This document shows, piece by piece, positions 24,071 through 31,915 of a stretch of 64,000 nucleotides of DNA. Position numbers and translations under genes: made by a program. The DNA comes from Streptomyces sp. NBC_00483. GTDB taxonomy: Bacteria > Actinomycetota > Actinomycetes > Streptomycetales > Streptomycetaceae. How positions within the stretch are numbered: position 1 is the stretch's first letter; every line of letters begins with the position of its first letter. Under the pieces are notes generated by a model, which was not told the origin of the DNA, made no database searches, and worked only from the letters and a program-made list of their open reading frames with translations. Where the stretch lies: NCBI RefSeq assembly GCF_036013745.1, contig NZ_CP107880.1, positions 8,804,001 through 8,868,000 of the forward strand, given 5' to 3'.

Positions 24071-24403
24071 TCAGGAGGTGCGCAGCGCGGAGTTGGTGCG
24101 GTCGGCTTCGTCGCGCGCGAGCAGTGCCAGCAAGGAGGCCACGCTCACGTCCGCCTCGGCCGGGTGCCGCAGGATCTTCGCCGGGTCGATCTCGTAGACG
24201 TTGCTGCGGCCCTCGCGCACATGCGAGAGGTAGCCGGCCTCTTCGAGGTCCGTGATGATCCGCTGCACCGCACGCTCGGTCAGGCGGCAATGCGTGGCCA
24301 GGTCGCGGATGCGGACCTGGCGGTTGTCGGCAATGGCTGCGAGTACCCGGGCGTGGTTGGTCAAGAACGTCCACCCGGTGTGCGACGTCGTCTGCTCCTC
24401 CAT
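24071..24403 (-). CDS. Winged-helix regulator (MarR/ArsR-like)
   Basis: A 110-residue DNA-binding protein. Residues 10-75 form a winged helix: WTFLTNHARVLAAIADNRQV, RLTERAVQRIITDLEEAGYL as recognition helix, and REGRSNVYEI as the wing. No sensor domain or metal cysteines, so it may respond through protein contacts or a small ligand. There is no ribosome binding site; TATAGT lies 6 bp before the ATG, placing the transcript start at the ATG, so the mRNA is probably leaderless. It is divergent from the STAS-sigma gene across an AT-richer region with an inverted repeat and may regulate it (inference). Confidence 0.78.
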   Translation of the reverse strand: MEEQTTSHTGWTFLTNHARVLAAIADNRQVRIRDLATHCRLTERAVQRIITDLEEAGYLSHVREGRSNVYEIDPAKILRHPAEADVSVASLLALLARDEADRTNSALRTS

Positions 24404-24432
24404 GTGACCACTATAGGGCCTTCCCGCCAAAC

Positions 24433-24472
24433 GAATCACGAATATCTTTTCAGGTATTGGTTGACGTGATTC
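24433..24472. promoter_or_regulatory. Inverted repeat in the divergent winged-helix/sigma promoter region
   Basis: GAATCACG and CGTGATTC, perfect 8-bp arms, are separated by 24 bp, about three helical turns centre to centre, in a conspicuously AT-rich stretch between the two divergent genes. A TTGACG hexamer overlaps the right arm. Candidate operator. Confidence 0.55.
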
Positions 24473-24526
24473 AAAGTTCGTACCAAGCTATGGGCCACTC
24501 AATGGGCAGAGCGGGGAGGCGTGGCG

Positions 24527-25792
24527 GTGCTGGACGGCATGGAGACTTCGAACGCGACGTGGACGTCACTGCTCATGAGCGGCGCTTCGCGGCACACCCG
24601 CATTGCCCCCTCGGCCCCCGTCGTCGAGGTGTTCGAGCGCGGCGACCGCACTGTCGTGGCGGTCTACGGCGAAATCGACTTCGACGTCGCGCCCGGCTTC
24701 GACGAGGCGCTGCGCACGGCTGTGGAGCGGTCGATCTCGGGGCTGGATCTGGAGCTCGGGGCCATGACGTTCTGCGACGGCGCCGGCCTGGGAGTGCTGC
24801 TGCGGGCGCGGCGGGCGGCCCTGGAGGCGGACAAGACCGTGAGCCTCTGCTCCGCCAGTGCGCCTGTCGAGCGGCTGCTGCGCGTCACCCGCACCCACGG
24901 CCTGTTCGCCGGTGACATCGGCCTTGAGCCGGCGCACGGCGGGCCGAGCGGGGCGGGGGAGTCAGGGGCTCGGCGCGGACTGATCGAGCGTGCCTGTGAG
25001 GACCCGGTCTCGATCGCTCCCCGCGATGCGCGTGAGGTGGGCAAGTACTTCTTCGAGCACCTCGCCGGCCTCGAGGAAGGCACCCGCGAGTATCAGTACG
25101 TGCGCAACGCGCTGATCGAGATGAACCTCTCCTTCGTCAAGTACGCCGCCTCCCGCTTCAAGCATCGCGGCCAAGAGGAGATGGAGGACATCATCCAGGT
25201 CGGAACCATCGGCCTGATCAAGGCGATCGACCGCTTCGAGCTTTCTCGCGAGGTCGAGTTCACCACCTTCGCCCTGCCCTACATCACCGGGGAGATCAAG
25301 CGGTTCTTCCGTGACACCACCTGGGCGGTGCATGTCCCGCGGCGCCTGCAGGAGGCGCGCGTCGAACTGTCCAAGGCCACCGACGAGTTGCAGACCCGTC
25401 TGGGGCGGCAGCCCACCACCGCCGAACTCGCAGAGCTCATGCAGTTGGAGCCGGCCGAGATCGCCGAGGCGCAGAAGGCCGCCAACGGCTACAACGCCAC
25501 TTCCCTCGACGCCACTTTCACCGGCCACGACACCGAGGGGGACTCCGCCCCGCTCGCCGACGTGATCGGTGTCGAGGAGGACATGTACGAACTGATCGAC
25601 AACTACCGCTCCCTGGCGCCGCTCATGACCCGGCTCGACGCACGCGACCGCAGGATCATTCACCTCCGTTTCGTCGAGGAACGCACCCAGCAGGAGATCG
25701 CCGACGCCCTCGACGTCTCCCAGATGCACGTCTCCCGCCTCCTCACCCGCATCCTGGCCAAGCTCCGCACCGGCCTGATGGCCACGGCGTAG
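24527..25792 (+). CDS. Fused STAS anti-sigma antagonist and SigB/SigF-family sigma factor
   Basis: A 421-residue two-domain protein. Residues 30-130 form a STAS fold (VVEVFERGDRTVVAVYGEID...LELGAMTFCDGAGLGVLL); residues 165-420 are a complete SigB/SigF-type sigma factor with region 2 (MNLSFVKYAASRF, DIIQVGTIGLIKAIDRFE), region 3 (QTRLGRQPTTAELAELM) and region 4 (ERTQQEIADALDVSQMHVSR). Free STAS antagonists carry a phosphorylatable Ser in a DSSG-like motif; here it reads D84-G-A-G, so kinase control is lost. GTG chosen because GGGGAGG lies 7 nt upstream; a GTG two codons earlier is too close. Likely a stress or development sigma whose own N-terminus binds or blocks the anti-sigma (inference). 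Confidence 0.9.
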   Translation: MLDGMETSNATWTSLLMSGASRHTRIAPSAPVVEVFERGDRTVVAVYGEIDFDVAPGFDEALRTAVERSISGLDLELGAMTFCDGAGLGVLLRARRAALEADKTVSLCSASAPVERLLRVTRTHGLFAGDIGLEPAHGGPSGAGESGARRGLIERACEDPVSIAPRDAREVGKYFFEHLAGLEEGTREYQYVRNALIEMNLSFVKYAASRFKHRGQEEMEDIIQVGTIGLIKAIDRFELSREVEFTTFALPYITGEIKRFFRDTTWAVHVPRRLQEARVELSKATDELQTRLGRQPTTAELAELMQLEPAEIAEAQKAANGYNATSLDATFTGHDTEGDSAPLADVIGVEEDMYELIDNYRSLAPLMTRLDARDRRIIHLRFVEERTQQEIADALDVSQMHVSRLLTRILAKLRTGLMATA

Positions 25793-25805
25793 GAGCGGCG
25801 CCGTA

Positions 25806-25841
25806 CGGGTCGGCCTCAGGTCCTCGGGTGGATCCGACCCG
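25806..25841. terminator. Weak hairpin after the STAS-sigma gene
   Basis: An 8-bp stem, CGGGTCGG and CCGACCCG, with a 20-nt loop lies between the sigma gene and the convergent amidohydrolase. Weak; listed as the only candidate in this gap. Confidence 0.3.
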
Positions 25842-25872
25842 GTCGGCGTCTGCTTGATGGCCGTCTGTCTGA

Positions 25873-27204
25873 TCAGTGCAGAAGTGCCGCCCGCCGCCGG
25901 AACAGTTCCTCCGCCGCCTCCTGCGCCCGCAGCCGTACCTGCTCCGTGTCCACGCTCAGCACCTTCCCGCCGGACACATGTAGTTCGCCGTCGACCCACA
26001 CATGGTCGACGTCGGCGGCGGACGCGGAGAACACCAGGTGGGGGACGGCGTTGAAGTCGTCGCCGTGGAGGAGGGGAGTGGTGTGCAGCGCGCGCAGGTC
26101 GACGGTGACGACGTCGGCGCGCTTGCCCGCCACCAGTGACCCCGTGATGTCGTCGAGGCCGAGGGCGCGGGCGCCGTCGCGGGTGGCCATGTCGAGGATG
26201 TCCCACGGGTCGCCGGTCGTCGGGTCGAGCGAGGTCACCTTCTGCAGCAGCGAGGCGAACTTCATCTCCTCCAGCAGGTCGAGGTTGTTGTTCTCCTTCT
26301 CGCCGTCGCTGCCGATGCCGACGGCGATGCCGCGCCGGCGCATGTCGGCGACCCGGGCGGGGCCCGACGACAGCTTCATGTTGGAGCAGGGGCAGTGGGC
26401 GACGTTCGTGCCGGTCTCGGCCAGCAGGTCGAGTTCGCGGTCGTCGAGCCAGACACAGTGGGCGATGACGGTGCGCGGTCCGAGGATGCCGCGATGGTGG
26501 AACTCCTCGACGGGTCGGCGCCCGAACTGCCGTAGGGACTCCTCGACTTCCCACGTCGTCTCGGAGGAGTGGGTGTGCAGCCCGGTGTCGAATTCGTCCG
26601 CCAGCGCGGCGGCCGCGCGGAAGGCCTCCTCGCTGCAGTAGAAGAGGTGCTCAAGGCCCACCCACGAGCGCACCCGGCCGCCCGCGTACGTGCGGTACTC
26701 CTTCAGCAGGCGGCGGTTGGTCTCCAGCGTCTCGAAGTAGTCGTAGCCGGGGAGGTCGGCGACGTAGGGGACGAGCGTGGCGCGGATGCCGACCTGCTCG
26801 GCGGCGTGTGCCGAGCCCTCCATGTGGCGCCACATGTCCATCACGGACGTGGTGCCCGCGCGCAGGGATTCCGTGTAGCAGAGCAGCGACGCGGCTTCGG
26901 CGATGTCGGGGGTGAGGGCCTTGTGGGCCGGGTCCACGTAGTCGCGCAGCCAGTCCCACAGGGACTTGGACTCGGCGGTGCCGCGCAACAGGCCCGAGTG
27001 CAGGTGGGTGTTGTGCAGGCCGGGAATGACGGCATGGCCGGTGGCGTCGATGACCTGCGCGTCGGTGCCGGCGAAGGCCTCCGGGCGGTCGACGGCGACG
27101 ATGCGGTCGCCCTCCAGGAGGACGGAGCCGGGGTCAAGGACCGTCTTCGTGCCGTCGCAGGGGATGACGATGCCGTTGTGGATGAGAGTGCGGCGGGGTG
27201 ACAT
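25873..27204 (-). CDS. Amidohydrolase, aminohydrolase (guanine/8-oxoguanine/SAH deaminase-like)
   Basis: A 443-residue metal-dependent TIM-barrel enzyme of the cytosine/guanine deaminase-TrzN-AtzA group. Metal and catalytic motifs are in order: HNTHLHSGLLRG (HxH) near residue 65, HTHSSET near 210, IAHCVWLDD near 250 and GIGSDGEKENNN near 300. These enzymes hydrolytically remove ammonia (or other leaving groups) from heterocycles in the cytosol. Neighbours are a second deaminase and an NCS1 nucleobase permease, divergent from a PucR regulator, so a purine-type substrate is the best guess. ATG with GAGGAG about 11 nt upstream. Two direct repeats lie just before it. Confidence 0.85.
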   Translation of the reverse strand: MSPRRTLIHNGIVIPCDGTKTVLDPGSVLLEGDRIVAVDRPEAFAGTDAQVIDATGHAVIPGLHNTHLHSGLLRGTAESKSLWDWLRDYVDPAHKALTPDIAEAASLLCYTESLRAGTTSVMDMWRHMEGSAHAAEQVGIRATLVPYVADLPGYDYFETLETNRRLLKEYRTYAGGRVRSWVGLEHLFYCSEEAFRAAAALADEFDTGLHTHSSETTWEVEESLRQFGRRPVEEFHHRGILGPRTVIAHCVWLDDRELDLLAETGTNVAHCPCSNMKLSSGPARVADMRRRGIAVGIGSDGEKENNNLDLLEEMKFASLLQKVTSLDPTTGDPWDILDMATRDGARALGLDDITGSLVAGKRADVVTVDLRALHTTPLLHGDDFNAVPHLVFSASAADVDHVWVDGELHVSGGKVLSVDTEQVRLRAQEAAEELFRRRAALLH

Positions 27205-27238
27205 GTGGGTGTGGGCTCCTCGGTGCGGGCGCGGGGGA

Positions 27239-27271
27239 GTTGTCACGTAACGCGGGGGCGTTGTCACGTAA
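27239..27271. repeat. Direct repeat GTTGTCACGTAA, two copies 21 bp apart
   Basis: Two identical 12-mers with the same orientation, two helical turns apart, lie 35 bp upstream of the amidohydrolase start in the 88-bp gap after the deaminase gene. Such phased repeats usually bind two regulator units on one DNA face. A separate promoter for the amidohydrolase may be here. Confidence 0.65.
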
Positions 27272-27292
27272 GAAGCGGGCTCAGGGGCGGGC

Positions 27293-27805
27293 TCAGTTCC
27301 AGAAGTCCGCGTGCACCGCCGCCGCCTCTTCGTGCAGGCACGGCCCGACGACATCCACCGGACGCTGCCCGGCCGCCAGCACCTCCCGACACGGCAGTGC
27401 CATCGTCGGGTTCTCGGGGTTCGCGCCGGTCAGGGCGAGGAGTTCGTCCTCGCCGAGGGCGTAGGCGACGCGGCCGATGCCGCTCCAGTAGACGGCTCCG
27501 GCGCACATCGCGCACGGCTCCGTGGAGGTGTAGAGCGTGGCGCGGTCCAGTGTGTCGCGGTCGTAGGTGCGGGTCGCCAGGCGTACGAGGTTGGTCTCGG
27601 CGTGGCCGGTGGCGTCCCGCTCGGTGACGACGGTGTTGCCGGCCTCCAGGACCTGCTCGCCGTCGAGGACGAGCAGCGCGCCGAAGGGATGGTTACCGGC
27701 GGCGCGGGACTGCGCCGCCGCGACGATGGCGGCCCGCAGGAACGCCTCGTCCTGTGCGCTGGGCACGGTGGTGGTCGCGGTCGTGGTGGTGCTCGTGGGC
27801 GTCAT
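27293..27805 (-). CDS. Nucleoside/guanine deaminase (CMP/dCMP-type zinc enzyme)
   Basis: A 170-residue zinc deaminase of the cytidine-deaminase-like fold. Zinc and catalytic motifs are GHAETN (His ligand and general-acid Glu) near residue 67 and STEPCAMCAGA (Cys ligands) near residue 95. The AF/GNHPFGALLVLDGE opening and DFW C-terminus fit guanine deaminase-like members rather than TadA. It would deaminate a nucleobase imported by the permease. The ATG overlaps the permease stop by 4 bp and has GAGGAG upstream. The N-terminal 16 residues are a Thr-rich low-complexity run. Confidence 0.85.
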   Translation of the reverse strand: MTPTSTTTTATTTVPSAQDEAFLRAAIVAAAQSRAAGNHPFGALLVLDGEQVLEAGNTVVTERDATGHAETNLVRLATRTYDRDTLDRATLYTSTEPCAMCAGAVYWSGIGRVAYALGEDELLALTGANPENPTMALPCREVLAAGQRPVDVVGPCLHEEAAAVHADFWN

Positions 27806-29196
27806 GCCTCACTCCTCAACTTCTCGTACGGTTCGGATGGTTGGGGTCGTTCGGACAGGCGGGGGCGTGGACACACCACGGTGTACGCGGCCCCCGCCAC
27901 CGCGAACCCGACGAACAGGCCGAACGAGCCGAGCACCGGATGTGCCTCGGCGAGCGGCCCCGTATAGAGGGACTGGTTCATGAACGGCAGCTCGGCCGCG
28001 ATGGCAAGCAGCACGCACGGCAGGCCCCGGCCGAAGCGGTGCCCCGGGTCGTACGGATCGGCGAGCGTGCGCCGCCCGCGGCCCCAGTACGCGACGATCA
28101 TCACCGCGCCCCACGGCGCCAGCCAGTAACCCGTCATCAGGAGAAAGTCGTTGAGCTGCGTCGCGAAGTCGCCGTGCCCCGCGTACCAGGCGAGCGCCGT
28201 GCCGAGGCCACCGACGACGAGGACCGACACCCAGCGCGGAATGCTGAATCCGGCGACGAGCGCCGCCATCGCACCGGAGTACAGGTCGATGACCGTGGAG
28301 GCGAGCGTGGAGAGCAGCAGGCACAGCAGCACGACGGTGCCGAGGGCGCCCGGCAGCAGGCCGCTGACCATGGCGCTGGGGTCGTCGAGCGCGCCCACCG
28401 TGCCCAGCGCCGCGCCGAGCGAGCCGATCCACACCCCGGCGAGCGCACCGCCGCCGCCCGCCGCGAGGAACACCCGACGCGGCGAACTCTGCGCCGGCAG
28501 ATAGCGGCTGTAGTCGGACGCGTACGCGGACCAGCCGAGCACGCGGGCCGAGGTGACGGCGACGACCAGCAGGAACGCGGAGGTCGAGCCGTCGGCCGGG
28601 TTCACGGGAGCGGTCGCGTGCGCCGCGCCGAAGCCGTACACCGACATCACCGCGAACACCACCACCAGGACCACGGCCAGGACCCGCTCCACGGTGTGGA
28701 TCAACCGGTATCCCACGACCGCGATGCCGAGCTGGGCCACCGCCATCAGGACGAGCGCGGGTGCGAATCCCATGCCCGTCAGATCGCGCAGGATGAAGAC
28801 CCCGAGCAGCGAGTCGACCACACACCAACCGACTCCGTTGACCACGGTGAACGCCGCCGACGGCAGATTCCCGAGCCGGCCGAACGGGCCCCGGGACTGG
28901 ACGAGTTGGAGCACACCGGTGAGCGGCCCGCGCGTCGAGAACAGGCCGACAAGCGCCGAGCTGAGCAGCGTGCCAGTGACGATCGCGAGGACGGCCGGCA
29001 GCAGGTCGAGGCCGAACACCGACGTGGACAGGGCGCCCACGCTGAGCGTCGCGAACTGCACGTTCGCGCCGAACCATAGCGTGAAGAGCGACCAGGGGCG
29101 GCCGTGCCGCCGCGTGAGCGGCACGGGTTCGGCTCCCAGACGTTCGATGGTCGAGGTCGAGGTCGAGGTCGAGGGTCGTTCGGGGTCGGCGCGCAT
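27802..29196 (-). CDS. NCS1-family purine/cytosine permease
   Basis: A 464-residue, 12-helix inner-membrane symporter of the nucleobase:cation NCS1 (CodB-like) family. Characteristic segments are RPWSLFTLWFGANVQFATLS in helix 1, WSAYASDYSRYLP in the middle loop (the conserved SDYSRY) and TGYWLAPWGAVM late. Family members import cytosine, purines, allantoin or hydantoins. First gene of the operon with the deaminase and amidohydrolase, divergent from pucR. The N-terminus includes a run of alternating Ser-Thr. ATG with GAGGAG 7 nt upstream. Confidence 0.9.
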   Translation of the reverse strand: MRADPERPSTSTSTSTIERLGAEPVPLTRRHGRPWSLFTLWFGANVQFATLSVGALSTSVFGLDLLPAVLAIVTGTLLSSALVGLFSTRGPLTGVLQLVQSRGPFGRLGNLPSAAFTVVNGVGWCVVDSLLGVFILRDLTGMGFAPALVLMAVAQLGIAVVGYRLIHTVERVLAVVLVVVFAVMSVYGFGAAHATAPVNPADGSTSAFLLVVAVTSARVLGWSAYASDYSRYLPAQSSPRRVFLAAGGGGALAGVWIGSLGAALGTVGALDDPSAMVSGLLPGALGTVVLLCLLLSTLASTVIDLYSGAMAALVAGFSIPRWVSVLVVGGLGTALAWYAGHGDFATQLNDFLLMTGYWLAPWGAVMIVAYWGRGRRTLADPYDPGHRFGRGLPCVLLAIAAELPFMNQSLYTGPLAEAHPVLGSFGLFVGFAVAGAAYTVVCPRPRLSERPQPSEPYEKLRSEA

Positions 29197-29270
29197 GGTG
29201 GGCTCCTCACCAGGACAGGACGGGAGTACGGAGCGGGGTGGTGCGGGTGCGGGGGCATGCGGCTCGTTGC

Positions 29271-29358
29271 GTGACTCGGTCGGTGTGGCTCAGCCGTCGC
29301 GTGACTGGGCCGTTGTGTGACTCAGCCGTCGCGTGGCTCAGTCGTTGTGATGACTCAG
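29271..29358. repeat. Six imperfect 16-bp tandem repeats in the permease-pucR intergenic region
   Basis: Units resembling GTGACTCAGCCGTCGC begin at 29271, 29285, 29301, 29317, 29333 and 29350, so the period is 16 bp with small drifts. The core GTGRCTCAG is kept in most copies. The 326-bp gap between the permease and pucR starts holds this array, the pucR promoter and an inverted repeat, and no convincing gene. Candidate multi-site operator. Confidence 0.75.
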
Positions 29359-29431
29359 TGAACCGGCGTCGCGGCTCTTCCGGGATTGCAGATCTCTCCA
29401 GACGAGCGGCCCTTTTCGCGCGGCGGGCCCG

Positions 29432-29466
29432 TACTATGCTCCAAACCCCTTGCACGCCGGTGTGCA
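29432..29466 (+). promoter_or_regulatory. pucR promoter -10 and inverted repeat
   Basis: TACTAT (29432-29437) resembles a -10 box. It is followed by TGCAC-N6-GTGCA, a perfect 5-bp-arm inverted repeat at 29451-29466, close to the expected transcription start, a position for autoregulation of the PucR gene. Confidence 0.4.
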
Positions 29467-29522
29467 TGCCTGTAACACGAGTCGCCCGCCCCTCCCTTGG
29501 GCGGTGCCGAGGAGGCCGACCG

Positions 29523-31046
29523 GTGGAGCTAGCCGAACTGCTCGCGATGCCACGACTCGGACTGCGGTCCGTCGTGGCAGCCCCCGTCGAGAGCCCGCGC
29601 ATCCGGGGCGTCTACACCACCGACCTGCCCGACCCGGGGCGCTACCTCGACGGCGGGGAACTCGTCCTGACCAGCACCACCTGGTACCACGAGCCGCGTG
29701 ACGCCGATGTGTTCGTCGCCGCACTGGCAGGAGCGGGCGTCGCCGCGCTCGTCGCCGGGACCGCGGACGTCGGCGCGGTGCCCACGCCGCTCGCCGACGC
29801 CTGCACCCGGCACGGCCTGACACTGCTCACCGTCGCCGACGAGGTCTCGTTCGCCGCGCTCACCGAGACCGTGCTCGCCGCGCTCGGGGGCGGCCATCGG
29901 CGCGCGCCCTCCGTGAACCTGCACCGGGGCCTGGTCGCCAGCATGGCCGCGGGGGAGGGGGCCGAAGGGCTCATCGACGTGTTCGCGCGGGCCACGGGTG
30001 TGTGGTGCGCGGTGCTCTCCGCGACCGGTGCGTCGCGCGCGGGCGGCGTTCCTCTGGTGAGCGAGCGGCAACTCGCCCGCGCCCACCACGACGCGCTCGG
30101 CGCGGGCGGCTTCCCCGCCGTACGGTCCGTCCCCGGCTGCGCTGAACTCACCCTGTTCCCCGTCCAGTCACCCGCCGCGCGCCGACCGCCTGCCGGGTAC
30201 CTGGCCGCCTCGGGCGACTACCGCGACTGGGCACCGGGCGTGGCCGACGCCGCGTGGGAGGTGTGCGCGCTGCTCGCGCTCGACGGCGCCGCGGTCCAGG
30301 AACGCCGCCGCATCGAGGCGCGCTTCCTGCGCGAGGCCGTCGACCTTCTCACCGACGGCAGGGAAGAGGCGGCCGCCGACCGGCTGACCAGCCTCGGACT
30401 CGACCTCGACACACCACTCAGCGCCGTGTACGTGCGCACCACCGGAAGCCCGTACGGGGCCGAACTCGCGGCCACCGTCCTGGAGGACGTCGCCGAACGG
30501 ATGCCCGGCTGCTCGGTGCCGATCCCCGCCGAGGACGGCGCCTACCTCATGCTCGTACCCGAAGGCGAGCACGATACGTCCGGCACCGCCGAACGGCTCG
30601 CGCCGCTCCTTGCGGACGGTCACGCCGCCATCGGTACGGGGGAGCCCGCCACGGGCCCGACCGGCCTGCGCCGCTCCCTGGACGAGGCCCGCAACGCACT
30701 CCGGGTCGCGGCCCTCGCCACCGGCACGGTACGCACCGCCGACCCCGGCTCCCTCTCCTCCTACGAACTCCTGCTCGCCGCCGTCCCCGACGACGTGCGC
30801 CGCTTCTATCGCGAGCGCCTGATCGGAGTCGTCGAGCGCTACGACGCCACACACGGCAGCGACCTCGTGGCCACCCTCAGCGCCTTCCTCGACGCCTCCG
30901 GCTCCTGGCAGCGCTGCGCCGAGCAACTCCACATCCACGTCAACACGTTGCGCTACCGGCTGCAGCGGGTGGAGCAGCTCACCGGCCACAGCCTCGCCAC
31001 GCTGCGCGACCGCATCGACTTCTGTCTGGCGCTGAGCATCGGGTGA
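29523..31046 (+). CDS. PucR-family transcriptional regulator
   Basis: A 507-residue regulator. Residues 1-120 match the PucR N-terminal sensing domain (LAELLAMPRLGLRSVV, LVLTSTTWYHEP); the middle is a GGDEF-like CdaR/PucR linker; the C-terminal 55 residues are the HTH_30 domain (RCAEQLHIHVNTLRYRLQRVEQLTGH). PucR proteins typically activate purine or allantoin catabolism genes. Here it is divergent from a nucleobase permease-deaminase-amidohydrolase operon, with tandem repeats between them, so it very likely controls that operon. GTG start chosen: GAGGAGG lies 8 nt upstream, and longer in-frame options have no such site. Confidence 0.92.
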   Translation: MELAELLAMPRLGLRSVVAAPVESPRIRGVYTTDLPDPGRYLDGGELVLTSTTWYHEPRDADVFVAALAGAGVAALVAGTADVGAVPTPLADACTRHGLTLLTVADEVSFAALTETVLAALGGGHRRAPSVNLHRGLVASMAAGEGAEGLIDVFARATGVWCAVLSATGASRAGGVPLVSERQLARAHHDALGAGGFPAVRSVPGCAELTLFPVQSPAARRPPAGYLAASGDYRDWAPGVADAAWEVCALLALDGAAVQERRRIEARFLREAVDLLTDGREEAAADRLTSLGLDLDTPLSAVYVRTTGSPYGAELAATVLEDVAERMPGCSVPIPAEDGAYLMLVPEGEHDTSGTAERLAPLLADGHAAIGTGEPATGPTGLRRSLDEARNALRVAALATGTVRTADPGSLSSYELLLAAVPDDVRRFYRERLIGVVERYDATHGSDLVATLSAFLDASGSWQRCAEQLHIHVNTLRYRLQRVEQLTGHSLATLRDRIDFCLALSIG

Positions 31047-31115
31047 GGATCGGGTGAGGACGGACCGCCGTGCGGGGATGTATACGTCAGGCGTCCCAGA
31101 GGCTTTACTCGCCCA

Positions 31116-31889
31116 ATGAGTGACACGACTGGAATGCTGGCCGGTAAGACCGTCATGATCACGGGTGCTTCGAGCGGTATCGGGGAAGCCGCTGCTCGCC
31201 TGTTCGCCGCCGAGGGGGCGGCAGTACTCCTGATGGCCCGCCGTGAGGACGTACTGAAGCAACTGGCCCAAGAGATAGTCGACTTGGGAGGTCGGGCGGC
31301 GATCAGCCCGGGCGATGTCTCGGTCCCCGAGGACACCCAGCGCGCCGTGGACGCGGCCTGTGAACACTTCGGCACCCTGGACGCGGCCTTCAACAACGCG
31401 GGCTTCGCCGGCGACGACCTGACGCCGCTGCACGAGCTCGACCAGGCCGTCTTCGACCGCACGATGGCCGTCAACGTCAGCGGCACCTGGAACTGTCTGC
31501 GCTCCCAGATCCCGGTGATGCTCGCGGCGGGAAAGGGCGCGATCGTCAACACGTCCAGCACCGCGGCCCTGGGGGCCACCGGGGCTCCCGTGCCCTACGT
31601 CGCCGCGAAGCACGCGGTGCTCGGCATGACCAGGGCCGCGGCGGCCGAGTACGCGGAACACGGCATCCGCATCAACTCCCTCGTCGTCGGCACCACCCGC
31701 ACGGAAATGATCGAGCAAGCAGTGGAGGCCTACCCGGAGTTGGGCCCGGCCTTCGTCGCCCGCCAGATGCAGAAGCGCATGGCGGACCCCGTCGAGATCG
31801 CCCAGGCGGCCCTGTGGCTGTGCAGCGACCGCGCTTCGTTCGCCACGGGTTCGGGACTGGCCGTGGACGGCGGGTGGACGGCCGGCTGA
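31116..31889 (+). CDS. Short-chain dehydrogenase/reductase (classical SDR)
   Basis: A 257-residue NAD(P)-dependent oxidoreductase. It shows TGASSGIG at residues 17-24 (cofactor loop), FNNAG near 91, the catalytic Ser in NTSSTAA near 148, YVAAKHA near 160 (Tyr-Lys pair) and a DGGWTAG C-terminus. An Arg pair after the second strand (MARRED) suggests NADPH preference. Substrate unknown. A methyltransferase gene follows 26 bp later and may be co-transcribed. The ribosome binding site is weak. Confidence 0.9.
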   Translation: MSDTTGMLAGKTVMITGASSGIGEAAARLFAAEGAAVLLMARREDVLKQLAQEIVDLGGRAAISPGDVSVPEDTQRAVDAACEHFGTLDAAFNNAGFAGDDLTPLHELDQAVFDRTMAVNVSGTWNCLRSQIPVMLAAGKGAIVNTSSTAALGATGAPVPYVAAKHAVLGMTRAAAAEYAEHGIRINSLVVGTTRTEMIEQAVEAYPELGPAFVARQMQKRMADPVEIAQAALWLCSDRASFATGSGLAVDGGWTAG

Positions 31890-31915
31890 CGGCAGCCGGA
31901 CGAGGGAGCCCCGCG

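Noticed and set aside
29271..29358. Possible CRISPR array or short coding repeat
   Set aside because: No spacers, period too short, and no start or ribosome site for a peptide.
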